The notes below the pieces were generated by a model that saw nothing but the letters and a program-made list of their open reading frames with translations, ran no database searches and was not told the DNA's origin. Source: Ficedula albicollis (Eukaryota > Chordata > Aves > Passeriformes > Muscicapidae). Taken from it: 64,000 bases of DNA. The stretch spans positions 1,154,021 to 1,218,020 of the forward strand of contig NC_021677.1 in the NCBI RefSeq assembly GCF_000247815.1. Reading direction: 5' to 3'. Each line of letters opens with the position of its first letter. The first letter of the stretch is position 1. The translations under genes were made by a program, and so were the position numbers. Below are positions 11,601-24,074 of this stretch, piece by piece.

Positions 11601-12780
11601 ATGAGATGAAGTCAAACATTAGTGAATAAATTTATTTCCTTACTACTAGGATGGAGATGGATAGGCTGAAAATGCTGAAGGGTAACTGCAGATTGTTCAG
11701 TGCCTCAGAACAGAAATATTGAAGCCCCTCATTTTCCAAATAGTTTTATTTAACCACATTTTATTTAACCTGGAAACCTGATGAGGCCTTTATTTCTTCA
11801 AAATATTTCCTGCCTTTTTCTAGAAAAACACTAGTTTTGGTGCATTTGTTAATACTAATGTAGCTTTCTCATCTCATGCCATGTTCTCAGTTTTGACTAT
11901 TAAGTGTTTATATTAATCTTGGTTTTCTTTTCACCTGTTGTTGGTGCTTAAAGGCCACTTTCACTACTTTTCACTCATGCATGAAAGGTCATTTTAAACT
12001 CTGTAACTTTCATCCTGAATGCAAGTTTTATTTTTAAAAATACTGAGTCACTTAAAAAGTAACTTACACCAGAAAAAAAATTGGAAAGGTGCAACTTCTT
12101 TCTTTGGTGGGAAAAAGAAACTGTATTATATCTGGAATTTAATTCAGTCACAAATTCCTTCAGTGAAAAATCTTTGCTTTTGAGGTTAAAAATTCTGTTA
12201 TGAATTCTGGAAAAAAAATAATAGAAACTTGTTCAGTTTTGTTTAGGTTTTATTTTTCCCTCTATTTTCAGACATTATAAAAAGTCTGGGTCTAATGAAT
12301 ACCATAGTTATATCACACATCTACTTCTAATTTTATTATTTTCTGAGTTTAAATCAACAGCATCTGAGAAAGAACAGAATCTCAAATTCTCCAGAAACTT
12401 GTACAGAGCAGAAAATTCTGTTCTGGAAAAATATCTCTCATCTGTTTGAAAGAAATGTTCTGGCAAAGGAAGGCATTGGAGTAATCTTACTGTTTCTAAT
12501 GAAAAGATTAATCTTTAAGTACGGTCACTCACTGCCACTTGGGAAGACAAGATGAAAACACATGAGAAACTATTAAAACAGTGGATTTGGGTCTTTTCCT
12601 GATACACTGACCTTGGTTAGCTTTTCCTGAACTTGTCATGTACCAGAATATGTAGTGCAACAGTTATTTCCCAATAGTTCTTGCTCTCCATGTGAATAAG
12701 TGAATAAAAATACTGCATGAAGGAGTGAATAAAAATGCTCCGTTTTTTCTCATTTCGTACTGATAACCCACAAATTCATG
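8609..12780. other. Unique AT-rich DNA
   Basis: About 4.2 kb without a recognised gene. A GTTTGTTTG/TTTTTG-rich tract lies at about 10330-10375, an A/C-rich tract at 10618-10660, and a short imperfect repeat built on GAATTCACTTTGTTGAATAG at 10512-10586. The minus-strand 110-codon frame at 8607-8939 has a hydrophobic stretch but no recognisable family. An open frame after a TTTTCAG at 12272 runs 58 codons and is judged accidental. Confidence 0.5.
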
Positions 12781-12986
12781 CACTTTTAACAGGTACTACA
12801 AGAGTGAGGTTGTGAAATGTGCTGAAATACTCTCCAGCAGATAAGCTGCTGGTTTGTGAGGTTGTGAAATGTGCTGAAATACTCTCCTGGCCAGCAGATA
12901 AGCTGCTGGTTCACTTTTAACAGGTACTACAAGAGTGAGGTTGTGAAATGTGCTGAAATACTCTCCAGCAGATAAGCTGCTGGTTT
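12781..12986. repeat. Nested triplication (75-, 56- and 75-bp copies)
   Basis: Copy A (12781-12855) and copy C (12912-12986) are essentially identical 75-bp units starting CACTTTTAACAGGTAC. Copy B (12856-12911) lacks the first ~25 bases and carries a five-base TGGCC insertion before CAGCAGATAAGCTGC. The arrangement implies at least two duplication steps. Confidence 0.95.
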
Positions 12987-13756
12987 ATCTTGGGTACTTG
13001 GGACCACAAGCTCCAGCTAATGCCATTTCTCTTGCATTTCCACTAATATGAAATCATTTAAATCAGGCTGCTAACAAATGAGATAAAAGAGATGAAATTA
13101 TTTTAACTTTTGAAGTTGAAGTACCTAGGCATTGTCTCAATAGTAACCACGGATTCCCTTCTTTTCTTTCTGATTGTAGCTGAAAAGCATGGCAGAAAGA
13201 AAGCAGGCCAGAATTCCCAGGACACAAGCATGTGTTTAGCAGCTGCAGTGAGACAAAGCACGCAGAGGCAATGTGATAAATTGTGATGCAGAATGGAGCT
13301 GAGGTGGTTCAAACGTTCAGAAATAGTGTGGGCTAATCAAAGTGGACAGATGTGATGGAGCAGCGTTGAGGAGACTCCCCAAGGCAGAGAGGGGATTTAT
13401 TTCTGATCAGGCTAATTCAGGTACCCTGAACCTCTTAGCACACATATAACCAAAGTTTTCTGAGGGCAAACTGCTCTGCAAAGCTTTGCTTTCCAGGCTG
13501 GGGGCTGTTTCTCAGAGACTAAACAAGAGAAGGAAGAAGAAACATCCCCCTGTGTTATTTTGGAGCCCATACTCAGGTCCAAGGGAGTGGCTAACACCAC
13601 CTGTGTTGTGTTAGGCACTGGCTTTCCCCTCTGGTCTCAGCAAATCTGCTCGTGGCAAAATTGTGGTTAAGGTCTCTGAGGTCACTCTTGAGACATCTGA
13701 CTTTCAAACTGAAAACAGCCAAGAGGTTGAACTTATCCCAGTCTGATGTGCCACAT
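12987..13756. other. Unique DNA before the AAAAG array
   Basis: Slightly less AT-rich than its surroundings, with frames of 68-69 codons on the minus strand that are not recognisable. No repeat identified. Confidence 0.5.
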
Positions 13757-14618
13757 AAAGAAAAGAAAAGAAAAGAAAAGAAAAGAAAAGAAAAGAAAAG
13801 AAAAGAAAAGAAAAGAAAAGAAAAGAAAAGAAAAGAAAAGAAAAGAAAAGAAAAGAAAAGAAAAGAAAAGAAAAGAAAAGAAAAGAAAAGAAAAGAAAAG
13901 AAAAGAAAAGAAAAGAAAAGAAAAGAAAAGAAAAGAAAAGAAAAGAAAAGAAAAGAAAAGAAAAGAAAAGAAAAGAAAAGAAAAGAAAAGAAAAGAAAAG
14001 AAAAGAAAAGAAAAGAAAAGAAAAGAAAAGAAAAGAAAAGAAAAGAAAAGAAAAGAAAAGAAAAGAAAAGAAAAGAAAAGAAAAGAAAAGAAAAGAAAAG
14101 AAAAGAAAAGAAAAGAAAAGAAAAGAAAAGAAAAGAAAAGAAAAGAAAAGAAAAGAAAAGAAAAGAAAAGAAAAGAAAAGAAAAGAAAAGAAAAGAAAAG
14201 AAAAGAAAAGAAAAGAAAAGAAAAGAAAAGAAAAGAAAAGAAAAGAAAAGAAAAGAAAAGAAAAGAAAAGAAAAGAAAAGAAAAGAAAAGAAAAGAAAAG
14301 AAAAGAAAAGAAAAGAAAAGAAAAGAAAAGAAAAGAAAAGAAAAGAAAAGAAAAGAAAAGAAAAGAAAAGAAAAGAAAAGAAAAGAAAAGAAAAGAAAAG
14401 AAAAGAAAAGAAAAGAAAAGAAAAGAAAAGAAAAGAAAAGAAAAGAAAAGAAAAGAAAAGAAAAGAAAAGAAAAGAAAAGAAAAGAAAAGAAAAGAAAAG
14501 AAAAGAAAAGAAAAGAAAAGAAAAGAAAAGAAAAGAAAAGAAAAGAAAAGAAAAGAAAAGAAAAGAAAAGAAAAGAAAAGAAAAGAAGAAAAAAAAGAAA
14601 AAAGAAAAGAAAAAACAA
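13757..14618. repeat. (AAAAG)n microsatellite, ~165 copies
   Basis: A pure AAAAG array runs from about 13757 to 14585 without a single phase break, then degenerates into A-rich DNA to 14618. The homopurine strand is the plus strand; such mirror-symmetric purine tracts can form triplex (H-DNA) and stall polymerases. The 335-codon plus and 309-codon minus frames here are artefacts: a 5-base unit gives a repeating 15-base, stop-free frame. Confidence 0.98.
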
Positions 14619-16366
14619 AAAAGTTGAAATCATGTTGGGAAAACGAAAAATTAGAGTGAAAATTATATGCAGAATAGAAAGAATCAGGAGTTATAAGGTC
14701 TCACATTGCAAATTTTTCTTTTTTATATAGTCTAGTAAATCATAGTGGGAGCCTTCTAAAGAGAAAGAGATGTCAAATCAAATCTACTATGTTTCCAGAA
14801 CTATATATCACTTTCCAAGAAGGCACACTTTTTCTTTTTTTTTTTCCCAGGCTGAAAAGACGTGCTTTAGTTGCTTTTCCCTAAACACAACTATTTAATT
14901 CATGCCAAGAAGCAGCTGTTGGCTTACAAAAATGCTGGCTGATGCCATGTGCCACTGCACTGCTGCTTGAGTTCAAGTTCTGCTCTCACTGCTATGCCTA
15001 AGAGTGCCAGAGGAAGGCAGAAGATGAACATATTTTCTACATCAAATTGTAGCTAAAGCATTTATGACTACTCCACAAACAAGTTCTGAATAACCCACAG
15101 ACTGCATGGAGTTTCTTAAAAATATCTACAAATTATACATTTCAGCCTTGAAAAGAAGACAATCTGCAAAATGATCTAAGAGAGAAGAATTAATTACAAC
15201 AGGAAAAAGAATTACTTTGCCCACATAATGTGTTTTAAACTTCAGATATGTGTCTGCACAGAGAAAACATCATTTTTGCCCTATTACAGTGGTATGTCAG
15301 CTTACAAATGACAGGATGTTGCATGGGTTGAGGCCTTATTATGGGGAAAAACAACTGGTCCCTGTGTTGATTGTACTTTAATTGTGTATTATTGACTGGA
15401 TATGAGAAGTAAAAAGGCTTTTCCACTTGTGGAACTGATTTATAATTGACAATAACACACTTGTCTTCTGATACAGAATTTCCATGGCAATATAAATGAC
15501 TTAACTTCTCTGTGAAGAGTTTACAGTGAGTTAACAAAGTCCATAATTTCACAAAAATATTTAGGAACCTGTTGCTGCAGCAGTACAAAGAACACAGATG
15601 AGGTATTAATTGAAAAGAAAAGAAAAAATACAAAGCAACCCATCAAAAAATTTTTTTTTAAATAATTTTTAAAATTAGATAAAAAGTCCCACACTTGATT
15701 TGTACATGCAGTTAACACAGGGTGATTAAATGGGGTTGTACTGGATCATGTTAACGTGGATGATCTCAGAGGAATTACCTGTTTCAGGCAGCAGCTGAGA
15801 TTCAGTAGAGAACACTCCTCTTTCTGTTAGTCCCACTTGCAGGAACACACTGAGACCTGTTAGATAGGAGTATTCCTGATCAGAAATTTGGAGGAGGCAA
15901 GAGGAAGGGAAGCACCAACAGTGGTTTTCAAAATGTGCCTTTCACCCATGCTTTTGGGTGACAGCTTTCAAACAGGACCTTGTCCCAGCCACTTGTGGCT
16001 GTTTCAGAAAATCTCTTCCTCCCTCTACAGTATCTCAGATAACTGCCTTTAAACAGCATTTTTTGCTGCTCCAAGTGACACATTTCCACTTCTTGGGATC
16101 AAAAATATAAAACATAAGCACGTAAAAGATGGAGGGAACATGAAGTCTTTTACATGGATTTTTAAAAATAGCATAGTAAGTAAAATACAGTGGACTGCAG
16201 TGGTTCTCTGTTGCATTTCTGGATACACACATGCAAAATCCTTAGAAGGGAGCAAGGTATTCTCTCAGTGCTGGTAGCTGTGCTCACTATAAATGCTCTT
16301 TCTATATTATGGGACTATATATTGCATGAGGCATAATGCTGGATGAGCAGTGGGGTGGATTGAAAA
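14619..16366. other. Unique AT-rich DNA
   Basis: No recognised element. A TGGATGATCTCAGAGG string near 15755-15772 faintly resembles the CR1 3' region but is too short to call. The 132-codon minus-strand frame at 15235-15633 has no recognisable domain. Confidence 0.45.
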
Positions 16367-16530
16367 TTGGATTAGAATTCAGGCCCAGAGTCAGTGGTGT
16401 ACCTTAGGGTCCAGTCCCACTTAAAACAGAACCACAGAGTCATTCAGGTTGGATTAGAATTCAGGCCCAGAGTCAGTGGTGTACCTTAGGGTCCAGTCCC
16501 ACTTAAAACAGAACCACAGAGTCATTCAGG
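16367..16530. repeat. 82-bp tandem duplication at a CR1 end
   Basis: Units 16367-16448 and 16449-16530 are almost perfectly identical. The right end of each unit contains the first ~25 bases of the minus-strand CR1 tail (CACAGAGTCATTCAGGTTGG), so the duplication happened after CR1 insertion and has a breakpoint inside CR1. Confidence 0.95.
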
Positions 16531-16795
16531 TTGGGAAGGACCCTTGAGACCACTGAGTCCAGCTGTTAACCCAGCACTGCCAAGTCCATCACCAAACCAC
16601 GTCTCCAAGTGCCACATCAGGGTTCCAAATTATCTACAGGCATCATGACTTCACCTGGACAGCCTGTTTCAACCCACGAAAATCCTTCCAATGAATTATC
16701 TTTTCCTAATGTCCTATCTAGACTCCTCTGGGTCAACTTGAGGCTGTTTCCTACAGTTTGGAGGATGGGGCAGAGCGCACCCTCAGCAAGTTTGT
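16511..16795 (-). mobile_element. CR1: CR1 LINE 3'-region fragment
   Basis: Reading the plus strand one sees the reverse complement of a CR1 3' UTR: AGAGTCATTCAGGTTGGGAA, then GAGTCCAGCTGTTAACCCAG, CACTGCCAAGTCCATCACC, AAGTGCCACATC, CAGCCTGTTTC, and CAACTTGAGGCTGTTTCC. This order matches the avian CR1 consensus as I know it, with moderate divergence. Truncated at both ends and not coding. The tail points left. Confidence 0.85.
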
Positions 16796-16804
16796 GATGG
16801 CACA

Positions 16805-16935
16805 ACCCTGGGAGAGGGGTTGATGTGCCAGAGGGTCATGGTGCCATCCAGCAGGACTTTAATGACCTGGAGGAGTGGCCTGACAGGATGGCTGTGACCA
16901 GCTGGGACGTGGCTTTGTGGGAAAGGACTGGGGGG
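16805..16935 (+). mobile_element. CR1: Second CR1 fragment, opposite orientation
   Basis: The string GGGTTGATGTGCCAGAGGGT followed by GTGCCATCCAGCAGGAC and GGAGGAGTGGCCTGACAGG matches a CR1 segment that lies well upstream of the 3' tail. It is on the plus strand and almost abuts the minus-strand fragment, so two independent or rearranged copies meet tail-out here. The right edge is approximate. Confidence 0.7.
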
Positions 16936-18334
16936 TCAATAATTTTGAAACATAAAAAACTACAGTTTCTGTTGCAACAGCATTTAACAAATCCTACAGA
17001 CAGATTCCTGGATCCAGCTTGAAGTTACAAAAGTTCAGATTACCTGGTGCTTCAATTCTACTTGAGGTACCTCAAAATCCTGTATACATTTTCAAGAGAA
17101 AGCTCTAAATACTTCCCAGATAGAACAAAACTAAAAAATACCCTCTGGGCTACAATATTACACCAAAGGCTCATGGTCTGTCACAAACCTACCTGTTTCT
17201 GTTGTCCTGGGAAGTTGTCCCAGGGAACCACTGTATCATCTGTAAGGATTTTTAAGTTATATGTCATTTACCTTAATTTCCACCCCCATTTTGTCATTTT
17301 CGTGATAAATACATTTCTCTTCTCTTTGAAGATGCTTCATTATTTTCTAGTTAGATTAGTCATTCCTACAGGAGTGACTAAAACCAATGACTAAGAGCAT
17401 AGATTATTCTAAAAATAAGAAAATACAACACTAATTACCAGGGAAGAAATTAATGTTTACAGATTTTTCACTCTTCCTTTTTACATGCTTAACATTTTCC
17501 CAGCTTCAACAAATCTAAATGTACTCAGCCAGTTTGAGAATATTTACTTCCAAGAAAAAATAGATGGACAAGTGTGGGAATAATCATTGTAAAAACTGAC
17601 AGTGTTCTCTTAAGGAAAATGGAACTACAATAATCAGAAGATGTAGAAAACTGTAATTTTGCAGTAAGCACTTTTATTTACTTCGAGTTTTGCTTTATGT
17701 AATCTTCAACAAAACAGATAATGTTCAACAGAACGTACCACACATTTCCTTGAAATAAATCAGTTTCTATATTTATATTGAAAAGCCTAATATCCTCTAG
17801 TTCTTTCAAGGCCTACAGATAGATCCCACAGATTTGATGCCCTGCCTAATATGAATGTTTACCACAATAGTGCAAAGGACTGCAACAATAGTGCAGTTTA
17901 GGCTGCTGTTTTTGAACTAGTGCAATGGTGTTGTGAAAGAGAGGTTTAGGCAGTTTAAAGAATCACCATCAAAGGTATTGGCAAATGGAGGTTGGATATA
18001 AATTTGTGAAAGCTCAAACTAACACAGTTCAATGGAGATGTTTACCCTACTACTTGCTGTACAGATAAAGCCTACAAAAGAGAATTGATTACACAGTCAA
18101 TGTAAAATAACTCGCATGGAGACCAGGGACAGAGAAAAATTAAAGTGCAAAGGTAAGAAACGCCATCCCTTTGAGTCATGAGGCTCAGACCGGGTCCCCT
18201 TGCCAAAATTGCCTCAGGCTTGACCAATGGATTATGTTTAAAGGATTTAGTGCCACTTAATGATTGACTGATTTAACATTTATGAGTGAGCTCTGGGCAG
18301 TGCACCACTCAGAGGGGAACAGGAGCCCCAGGAG
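16936..18334. other. Unique AT-rich DNA
   Basis: No element recognised. The 115-codon plus-strand frame at 17047-17394 has hydrophobic stretches but no recognisable family. Confidence 0.5.
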
Positions 18335-18949
18335 TGTCAAAGGGCTTCACTCCAGAGCTCTGCTTATAGTGTTGCAAGATGCACCTGTTCGATGGTTTGA
18401 AAGCAAAACCAGTGAGATACTCCAAGTCAGAAATACAATTTAATAGGAGAAAAAGAGAAAAAATAAAATACATGCAATAGTAGAAAAGAAAAACCACTGC
18501 CAGAGTCAGAATACAGCCTGACACCTGCTAGTCAGGGTGGTGGCAGCAGTCCAGATGAAGTGGTCTTGTAGAAGCAGAGATCCTGTAGAAAGGTCTGGTA
18601 GATCTTGTCCCCTGGAAAACAGTGGAAAAGGCTTCTTTGGCGTTCCAAATTTCAGTTTTTATCTGGGTAGGAAAGGCTTGGCTCCTCCCCTGGCTGGAGC
18701 ATCTCCCAGTGGGATGATGTAATTTTATCAGTCATGCACTGGGACTCACTGGCCATTAACAGGAGATATCTCCTGGAGGGAGGATGGGCTGTGGAAAGAT
18801 AAAGATGATTGCCCCAGCTGGTTTTTAACAGCTGGCCCATGAGCAGAGGCTATCTCCCACAGAGATAAGGGTCACTGCCCCACATGGTTTCAGCAGATGG
18901 TGATAAAATGTGTATTTTTGGACACATCTTTACATTGTAACCTGGGACA
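18335..18949 (-). mobile_element. Solo ERVL-type LTR, minus strand
   Basis: The reverse complement begins TGTCCCAGGTTACAATG and contains the GGGGCAATC...TTTATC, GGAGATATCTCCTG, GGAGGAGCCAAGC, GATAAAAACTGAAATTTGG and GTGTCAGGCTGTATTCTG blocks shared with the two plus-strand LTRs at 7.2-8.2 kb, so it is the same superfamily. An AAATTGTATTTCTGAC polyadenylation-side block follows. The left boundary (a TGTCAAAG on the plus strand) is approximate and no target-site duplication is evident. No retroviral genes adjoin it. Confidence 0.7.
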
Positions 18950-19262
18950 AACTGTCAGTCTCCAGGTTTATTCAGGCAGTAATGGAATGTCCCAGGGGCA
19001 CAGGGGACCACCAAACACCTCTAGTGCTGCTCCTGGCTTAGAGTGGAAAGTCCTGATAGGGACAGTGCTGATCCTGACTCGGCCATGCAGGAGTTTCAGG
19101 AAAGGTCCAGGGAAACAGAAATGCCAAACTCAGAAATCGAGGCCTGACGAGGATCCCTGGATTCCTGGGATTTTAGAGTGGCCAAGGAGCAAGGGGGGGA
19201 AGGGACCAGGGGAGGGCAGCCCACCACCAGAGCTTACTGCATGTACTTCTAGCTCAGTGTAA
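18950..19262. other. GC-richer stretch beside the LTR
   Basis: Compared with the rest of the window this piece is GC-rich and holds the right half of a 121-codon plus-strand frame (18897-19262) that also crosses the LTR edge. No polypurine tract or retroviral motif is present, so I cannot say it is proviral. It may be an unrecognised repeat. Confidence 0.35.
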
Positions 19263-22200
19263 GATTACTTTTCTACTTAACATTAGGTCAATCAGGGTTG
19301 GATTCAAGCTAAGTGACAAGATTATGCAAAGATTTGGTGTAATCAGAGCTAAGCCTGTAACAGTAGAGAATTCATTAATGCATCCTGACTGAAGGAAAAA
19401 ACTCACAGTGCACAGTTGTTTGGATAGTGGAGGGATTTCACTGTTGTTCCATTACTATTTTCAATTAATGCGTTCTTAGAAATACACAGATACTTCTTGA
19501 TGAATTTATTCTTAATTAAATTACCAATTATTTAATCCAATTAATTGTATATGTTCTATAATAAAACAATTAATTAATATATGCCTTTCCTCTTACTTAT
19601 GTTTATTCCAACAAAATAAAGCTAAATTAATGTTATAATAGTGCTTCAGGCATCACTTAGATCACTTAGAAATTAGAACCCTGCAGCACCATGTGCTGTA
19701 TAAAAGCAGGAATGGGGCTGATCCTAAAGTAGATAGAGACAGCGAGATGAAAACGAGCAGCAAGACTAAATGGTGATAAAAATGCGGCAATCTAACAGGC
19801 AATACACCAGAAATTTTCTGTACCAGCTGCTTACAATTTCATATATAGTCACAGGAAAAATACCAGGGTGAGAAAAATTAACTAGTTTCACTGAATAGTA
19901 CCCAGAACTTGTTCCCAGCTGGGAGAATTGAGGTCAAGAGAACTGATCAAAGAAATCTGTCAGTACAGTAAAGGTAGTAGAATAACTACCTTTCACAGGT
20001 TTTTTTTTTAGTAACAAGATCCAATTTCATCCAATGCAAATGTCCAGGTGGAAATGAGAGGAGAGAAAACTGAATGTTGAATGGCCACAATAGTATCATG
20101 TTCCACTATTTCTCCTCTGAGTGAAGGACTAAGAAGTCATAATGCATTAATCTTCACTCCTAACATAAAAATCTATAGCACAATGAAAGATTTTGATATT
20201 CAGTGTCTGGGTATGGATGAAAAATCCATAGCAGCACGTTAGAAAAGATATAATAGTAATGATAGATTATAATAATAATGATGATGATGATGATAAGAAT
20301 AACGATAATATTGTCAATTTTATTTTCATACATAATAAAGTACTCGATTTTTTTCCTTTTTTTTTTGGGCAAGATGCAATTTCTTGATAAAAGTTTTTGT
20401 ATTATGTAGCTGTATTAAGCTTCATGAAAGAACATTTTTTGTTCTTGTACTATTTCTTTTTCATTTTTACAACTTCATTAAATTACCCTTTTTATTGACA
20501 GCTAATATTTCCCCAATTTTGGGCCTCACTAGGAGGGCAGTCACAGCCTTTCAGATCCACCATGCATTATGTTTCATTAATGAAGGAAATAAATACAACA
20601 GTAACTTTATATAAATGAGATCATCACTGCTATCTGTTTTTAAAAGCCCAAAATGAAACACTGTATAACAGACTAGAAAATTATAATACCCTTGATTGAA
20701 TAATAAGTCCATTTCTATTCCTTCTTTTTTCCTATTTGGAATGTATATGAGCTTTTAAAACTAAAGTGTCCTTCCACAGCTGGACTCCTAATAGCTTGTA
20801 CATGCCAGGAACATTGAAATGATGCTGATAAGCCCTGCTAAATCAAATTAAATAAGTGGCAGTCAATCATCTACTTTGCATTTTTACTGCTGTATATCAG
20901 TAGGATAAAACACCCTTTTCTCCATTTTGTCAAAGCAAATGCAACCAGTATTTCCTGCATCTCCAAAGCAAAGATTTCATTATCAGTGTTTCTACATGCT
21001 CTGCATACTGCACCTGCACAGGAGAGACTGTCTAATCTCCCTCTGCCTTCTGGAATTTATAATTTATCTTTGCATATCTTAGTCACCTTTCCCTACATGC
21101 TTACCTAGACATTTTAAATTAGTCTGATTGGCTGAGCTAAGTGATTTTCTACAAAGACACTAGAATTCATTCCCTACACTAATTAAGCTAGAGGTGAACA
21201 TTTAGGGCTAACTGCAAAGGTTATCTTCTTGCTCTAAACCCTTGACAGAGACCAGTACAAAGAGTGGAGACCGTGTTTGAGGAGCTTTACTCTTTTTTGC
21301 ACTAGTTGAGGTGCAGTTTAGAAAGAGGACTGAAAATGAGCAGCAGCATCAGTGGTCCAATTTTTTGTTCCTCATGGACAGGGATCAGCCCACTCACACA
21401 GATCCATAATGACTCAGCAAGACAGCCCACCCTGTGTGCCACAAAAAACTTATCAATGCCTCATAGCAACTGCAAGGTTAATGAGACAGACAGGGAAGGA
21501 CCAAAATCTGTGAAATCTGGGGAAAATCAAACACTGCCAGGTACTGTCCTTAGAATTAGTACATAGCAGGCCAAGCACACAAAGGGAAAAAACATAAATA
21601 AAAAGCTAGGTTATATTCCTTCCACACAGGATTAAAAAGCAGTGTGGGGTACAGTACAGTGCAAATACTAGACACAGACTTCCAAAGGAGTGCACCTCTG
21701 AGAAGCACAAACTGTGCACCTCAACAAGTCACTGGAAAAGAACTTGAGTCGTTTATTTCCCCTGAATATTGGCTTTGTGCTTTCTTATCTCTATTACAGC
21801 CAAAAGAGCCTCTGAAACCTTAATAAAATTCCTTTCTTACTAGGACTTCTGGTGAAGGGAATGATAGAAAATGTGAAAATGCAAGAATCTTTGAACTGAG
21901 TATGCACAATTTTAGCATCCTTTTAAATTAAATTATAACTTTGTTTAAAAGTTTTTAAATGCTTAAAATTTTGTGTAATATACAGAGCATGGACAAAAAA
22001 TAGTATGTTCTCCAATGCCTTCTGAATTTTAATTTAAATTATCTGTAGTAGCACCAGACATGCTAGAACCATTACACAGGTTCCACTGTGGCTTTTTTTT
22101 ACAGCTTAGAGAAAAGCACCTTCACATCCCTGCCAAAAGAAATGAGTCTCCTTCCCAATGCCATGCTTCTCATGATGTTTCGGCACCAGTGGTAATGAAA

Positions 22201-22788
22201 TTATTTGATGATTCAGGCGTTTAAGTTGACATAACAGCTTAAGAGATTGGAGAGCCACTATTTGAATAACATGCTTATAAAGCATATTTCCTGCTAAAAT
22301 GACAGACACCCAGCAGAACAACTGGAATATTATAAAACTCATCAAAGCTATTTGAAGACCAATGTGCCTTTATTATTTTACTCTTCTCTCAACATCAGGT
22401 AGAGAGCAATAAAGGTATTATAGTATCCTAAAGTGGAAGAGAACTTTGTGAATTAGACATCCCAAAGGTACGAGAAAAGTAAAATCAAAATGAAAATTTA
22501 TTCAGGGCATGTGCTTGAAAGCATAATTATGTGAAATACTGATTTTTGTTAATTTTGCTCAATGCAAACACAAAAACTAAAGACTGCTGTTTCCACAAAT
22601 GCAGCTCCTGAACAGACTGTAAATGACAATAAAACCCAGTTCTCACCCAGAACGTTCCAATTACCTGTCAGAATAAATAGGATCAGGCAAGTCGAGTCAG
22701 ATGCTAATTCTTCTGCAAGAAAAGGAAAGACATTGAGCAAGGGGTGTGCTCTGTAACTAAAGATAAAAATGGCCTGCCACTTTTTTAC
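19263..22788. other. Unique AT-rich DNA
   Basis: About 3.5 kb. It includes a small TAA/ATG trinucleotide cluster at 20260-20305 and very AT-rich DNA at 19490-19600. No gene, RNA or repeat family recognised. Confidence 0.5.
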
Positions 22789-22958
22789 CTGCTGGTCTAT
22801 AAAAATGCAGCTCTTGTCCCTGTGAATTAGAAAATAGCCACAACTGTTTACTGGATTTGCTGTTCATTCAGCTACTGCTGGTCTATAAAAATGCAGCTCT
22901 TGTCCCCGTGAATTAGAAAATAGCCACACTGTCTACTGGATTTGCTGTTCATTCAGCT
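22789..22958. repeat. 86-bp tandem duplication
   Basis: Units 22789-22874 and 22875-22958 share CTGCTGGTCTATAAAAATGC through TTCATTCAGCT, with a few substitutions and small deletions. Confidence 0.95.
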
Positions 22959-23333
22959 TGACTTCCTAACCCAAGGTGCAAATACTCTACTCACACAGGA
23001 CACACAGAATGGGTCAGTTTTCACAAGGAAACAGCACCTTAATAAACTAAAAATCTGGAACACTAACATCTCTGAATTGTTCATCGCAGTTAAAACCAAA
23101 CACTCAGCAGCTGGACCTGCACGAAGTCTGCCTGGAAGTATGAGGGATGTATTGTTGTTTTAACACAGCTATGCATTTAAATTACTAATTTACATTAAAT
23201 CACAAAAAGGCATTAAAATTCACAGACCTGTTTTGCATCAGTTTTATATCCCTTTCACCAGATTTTTGAAATACGGTGATGAATGAGCTCAAATTTAGGT
23301 CAATGCAATAAAGAAGAAAGGTTCTCAATAGGT

Positions 23334-23543
23334 TTTGTCAAAAGTTCTAGTTTTTTTTTCTTTTTAGCAAAGCATATTAAATAGGTTTTCTGAAATAAAA
23401 GATACCAAAATTGCACCTTTGCCTTTTATGAGAGCTACTTTGTCAAAAGTTCTAGTTTTTTTTTCTTTATAGCAAAGCATATTAAATATGTTTTCTGAAA
23501 TAAAAGATATCAAAATTGTACCTTTGCCTTTTATGAGAGCTAT
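23334..23543. repeat. 105-bp tandem duplication
   Basis: Units 23334-23438 and 23439-23543 are aligned over their full length, with about five differences (for example TTTTTAGC/TTTATAGC and TACCAAAATTGC/TATCAAAATTGT). Confidence 0.95.
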
Positions 23544-24074
23544 ACTTCAAATGACTCACAGAATGATAACTTGCCATAAAAACAGAAAAAAAAGCTTGCT
23601 CAAAGTGGTCATATTTGCCAGTTACACCTGTGGACTGAACCCTCAATCTTTTACATTTACAGAACTGTAATAAAACTAGACATAATAAAAACCAGCTACA
23701 GGCAACAGAAAAAATTATAATTGCATACTTCATTTTAAATCCCTTAAAATGCTCTCAATAACCCCTATAAAACTGAATATCCATCCAAAAGAACCCAAAC
23801 TTTACAAATGGCAATATAACCTAGAAAGAGATTGAAAGAAAAATAGGGTTTATTTTCCAAAGGCTTTAATATTAAGGAAGATTATTTGGCAAAAATTCAC
23901 ACAGAAACCATGCTAAAATGAAAGTAGAAATGCTGAAATAATAACGCCCCCTCAGGTTTCCCTACCTGAAAAAAAGTTTTTCCTAGATCTGAATATTTTG
24001 ATGGTTGCTTTAACTGTAATGAGGGTGAGAAGTACCTGAAGGATTCTTCTTCTTCTAATCTCAATTACAACTCT

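Noticed and set aside
12273..12449. 58-codon open stretch after TTTTCAG as a plus-strand exon
   Set aside because: No donor at its end, it simply runs to a stop, and the peptide is not recognisable; probably chance.
13652..14659. Open frames of 293-335 codons (Lys/Arg/Glu repeats) on plus and 309 codons (Phe/Leu/Ser) on minus
   Set aside because: They are translations of the AAAAG pentamer array, which is stop-free in these frames. No unique coding sequence supports them.
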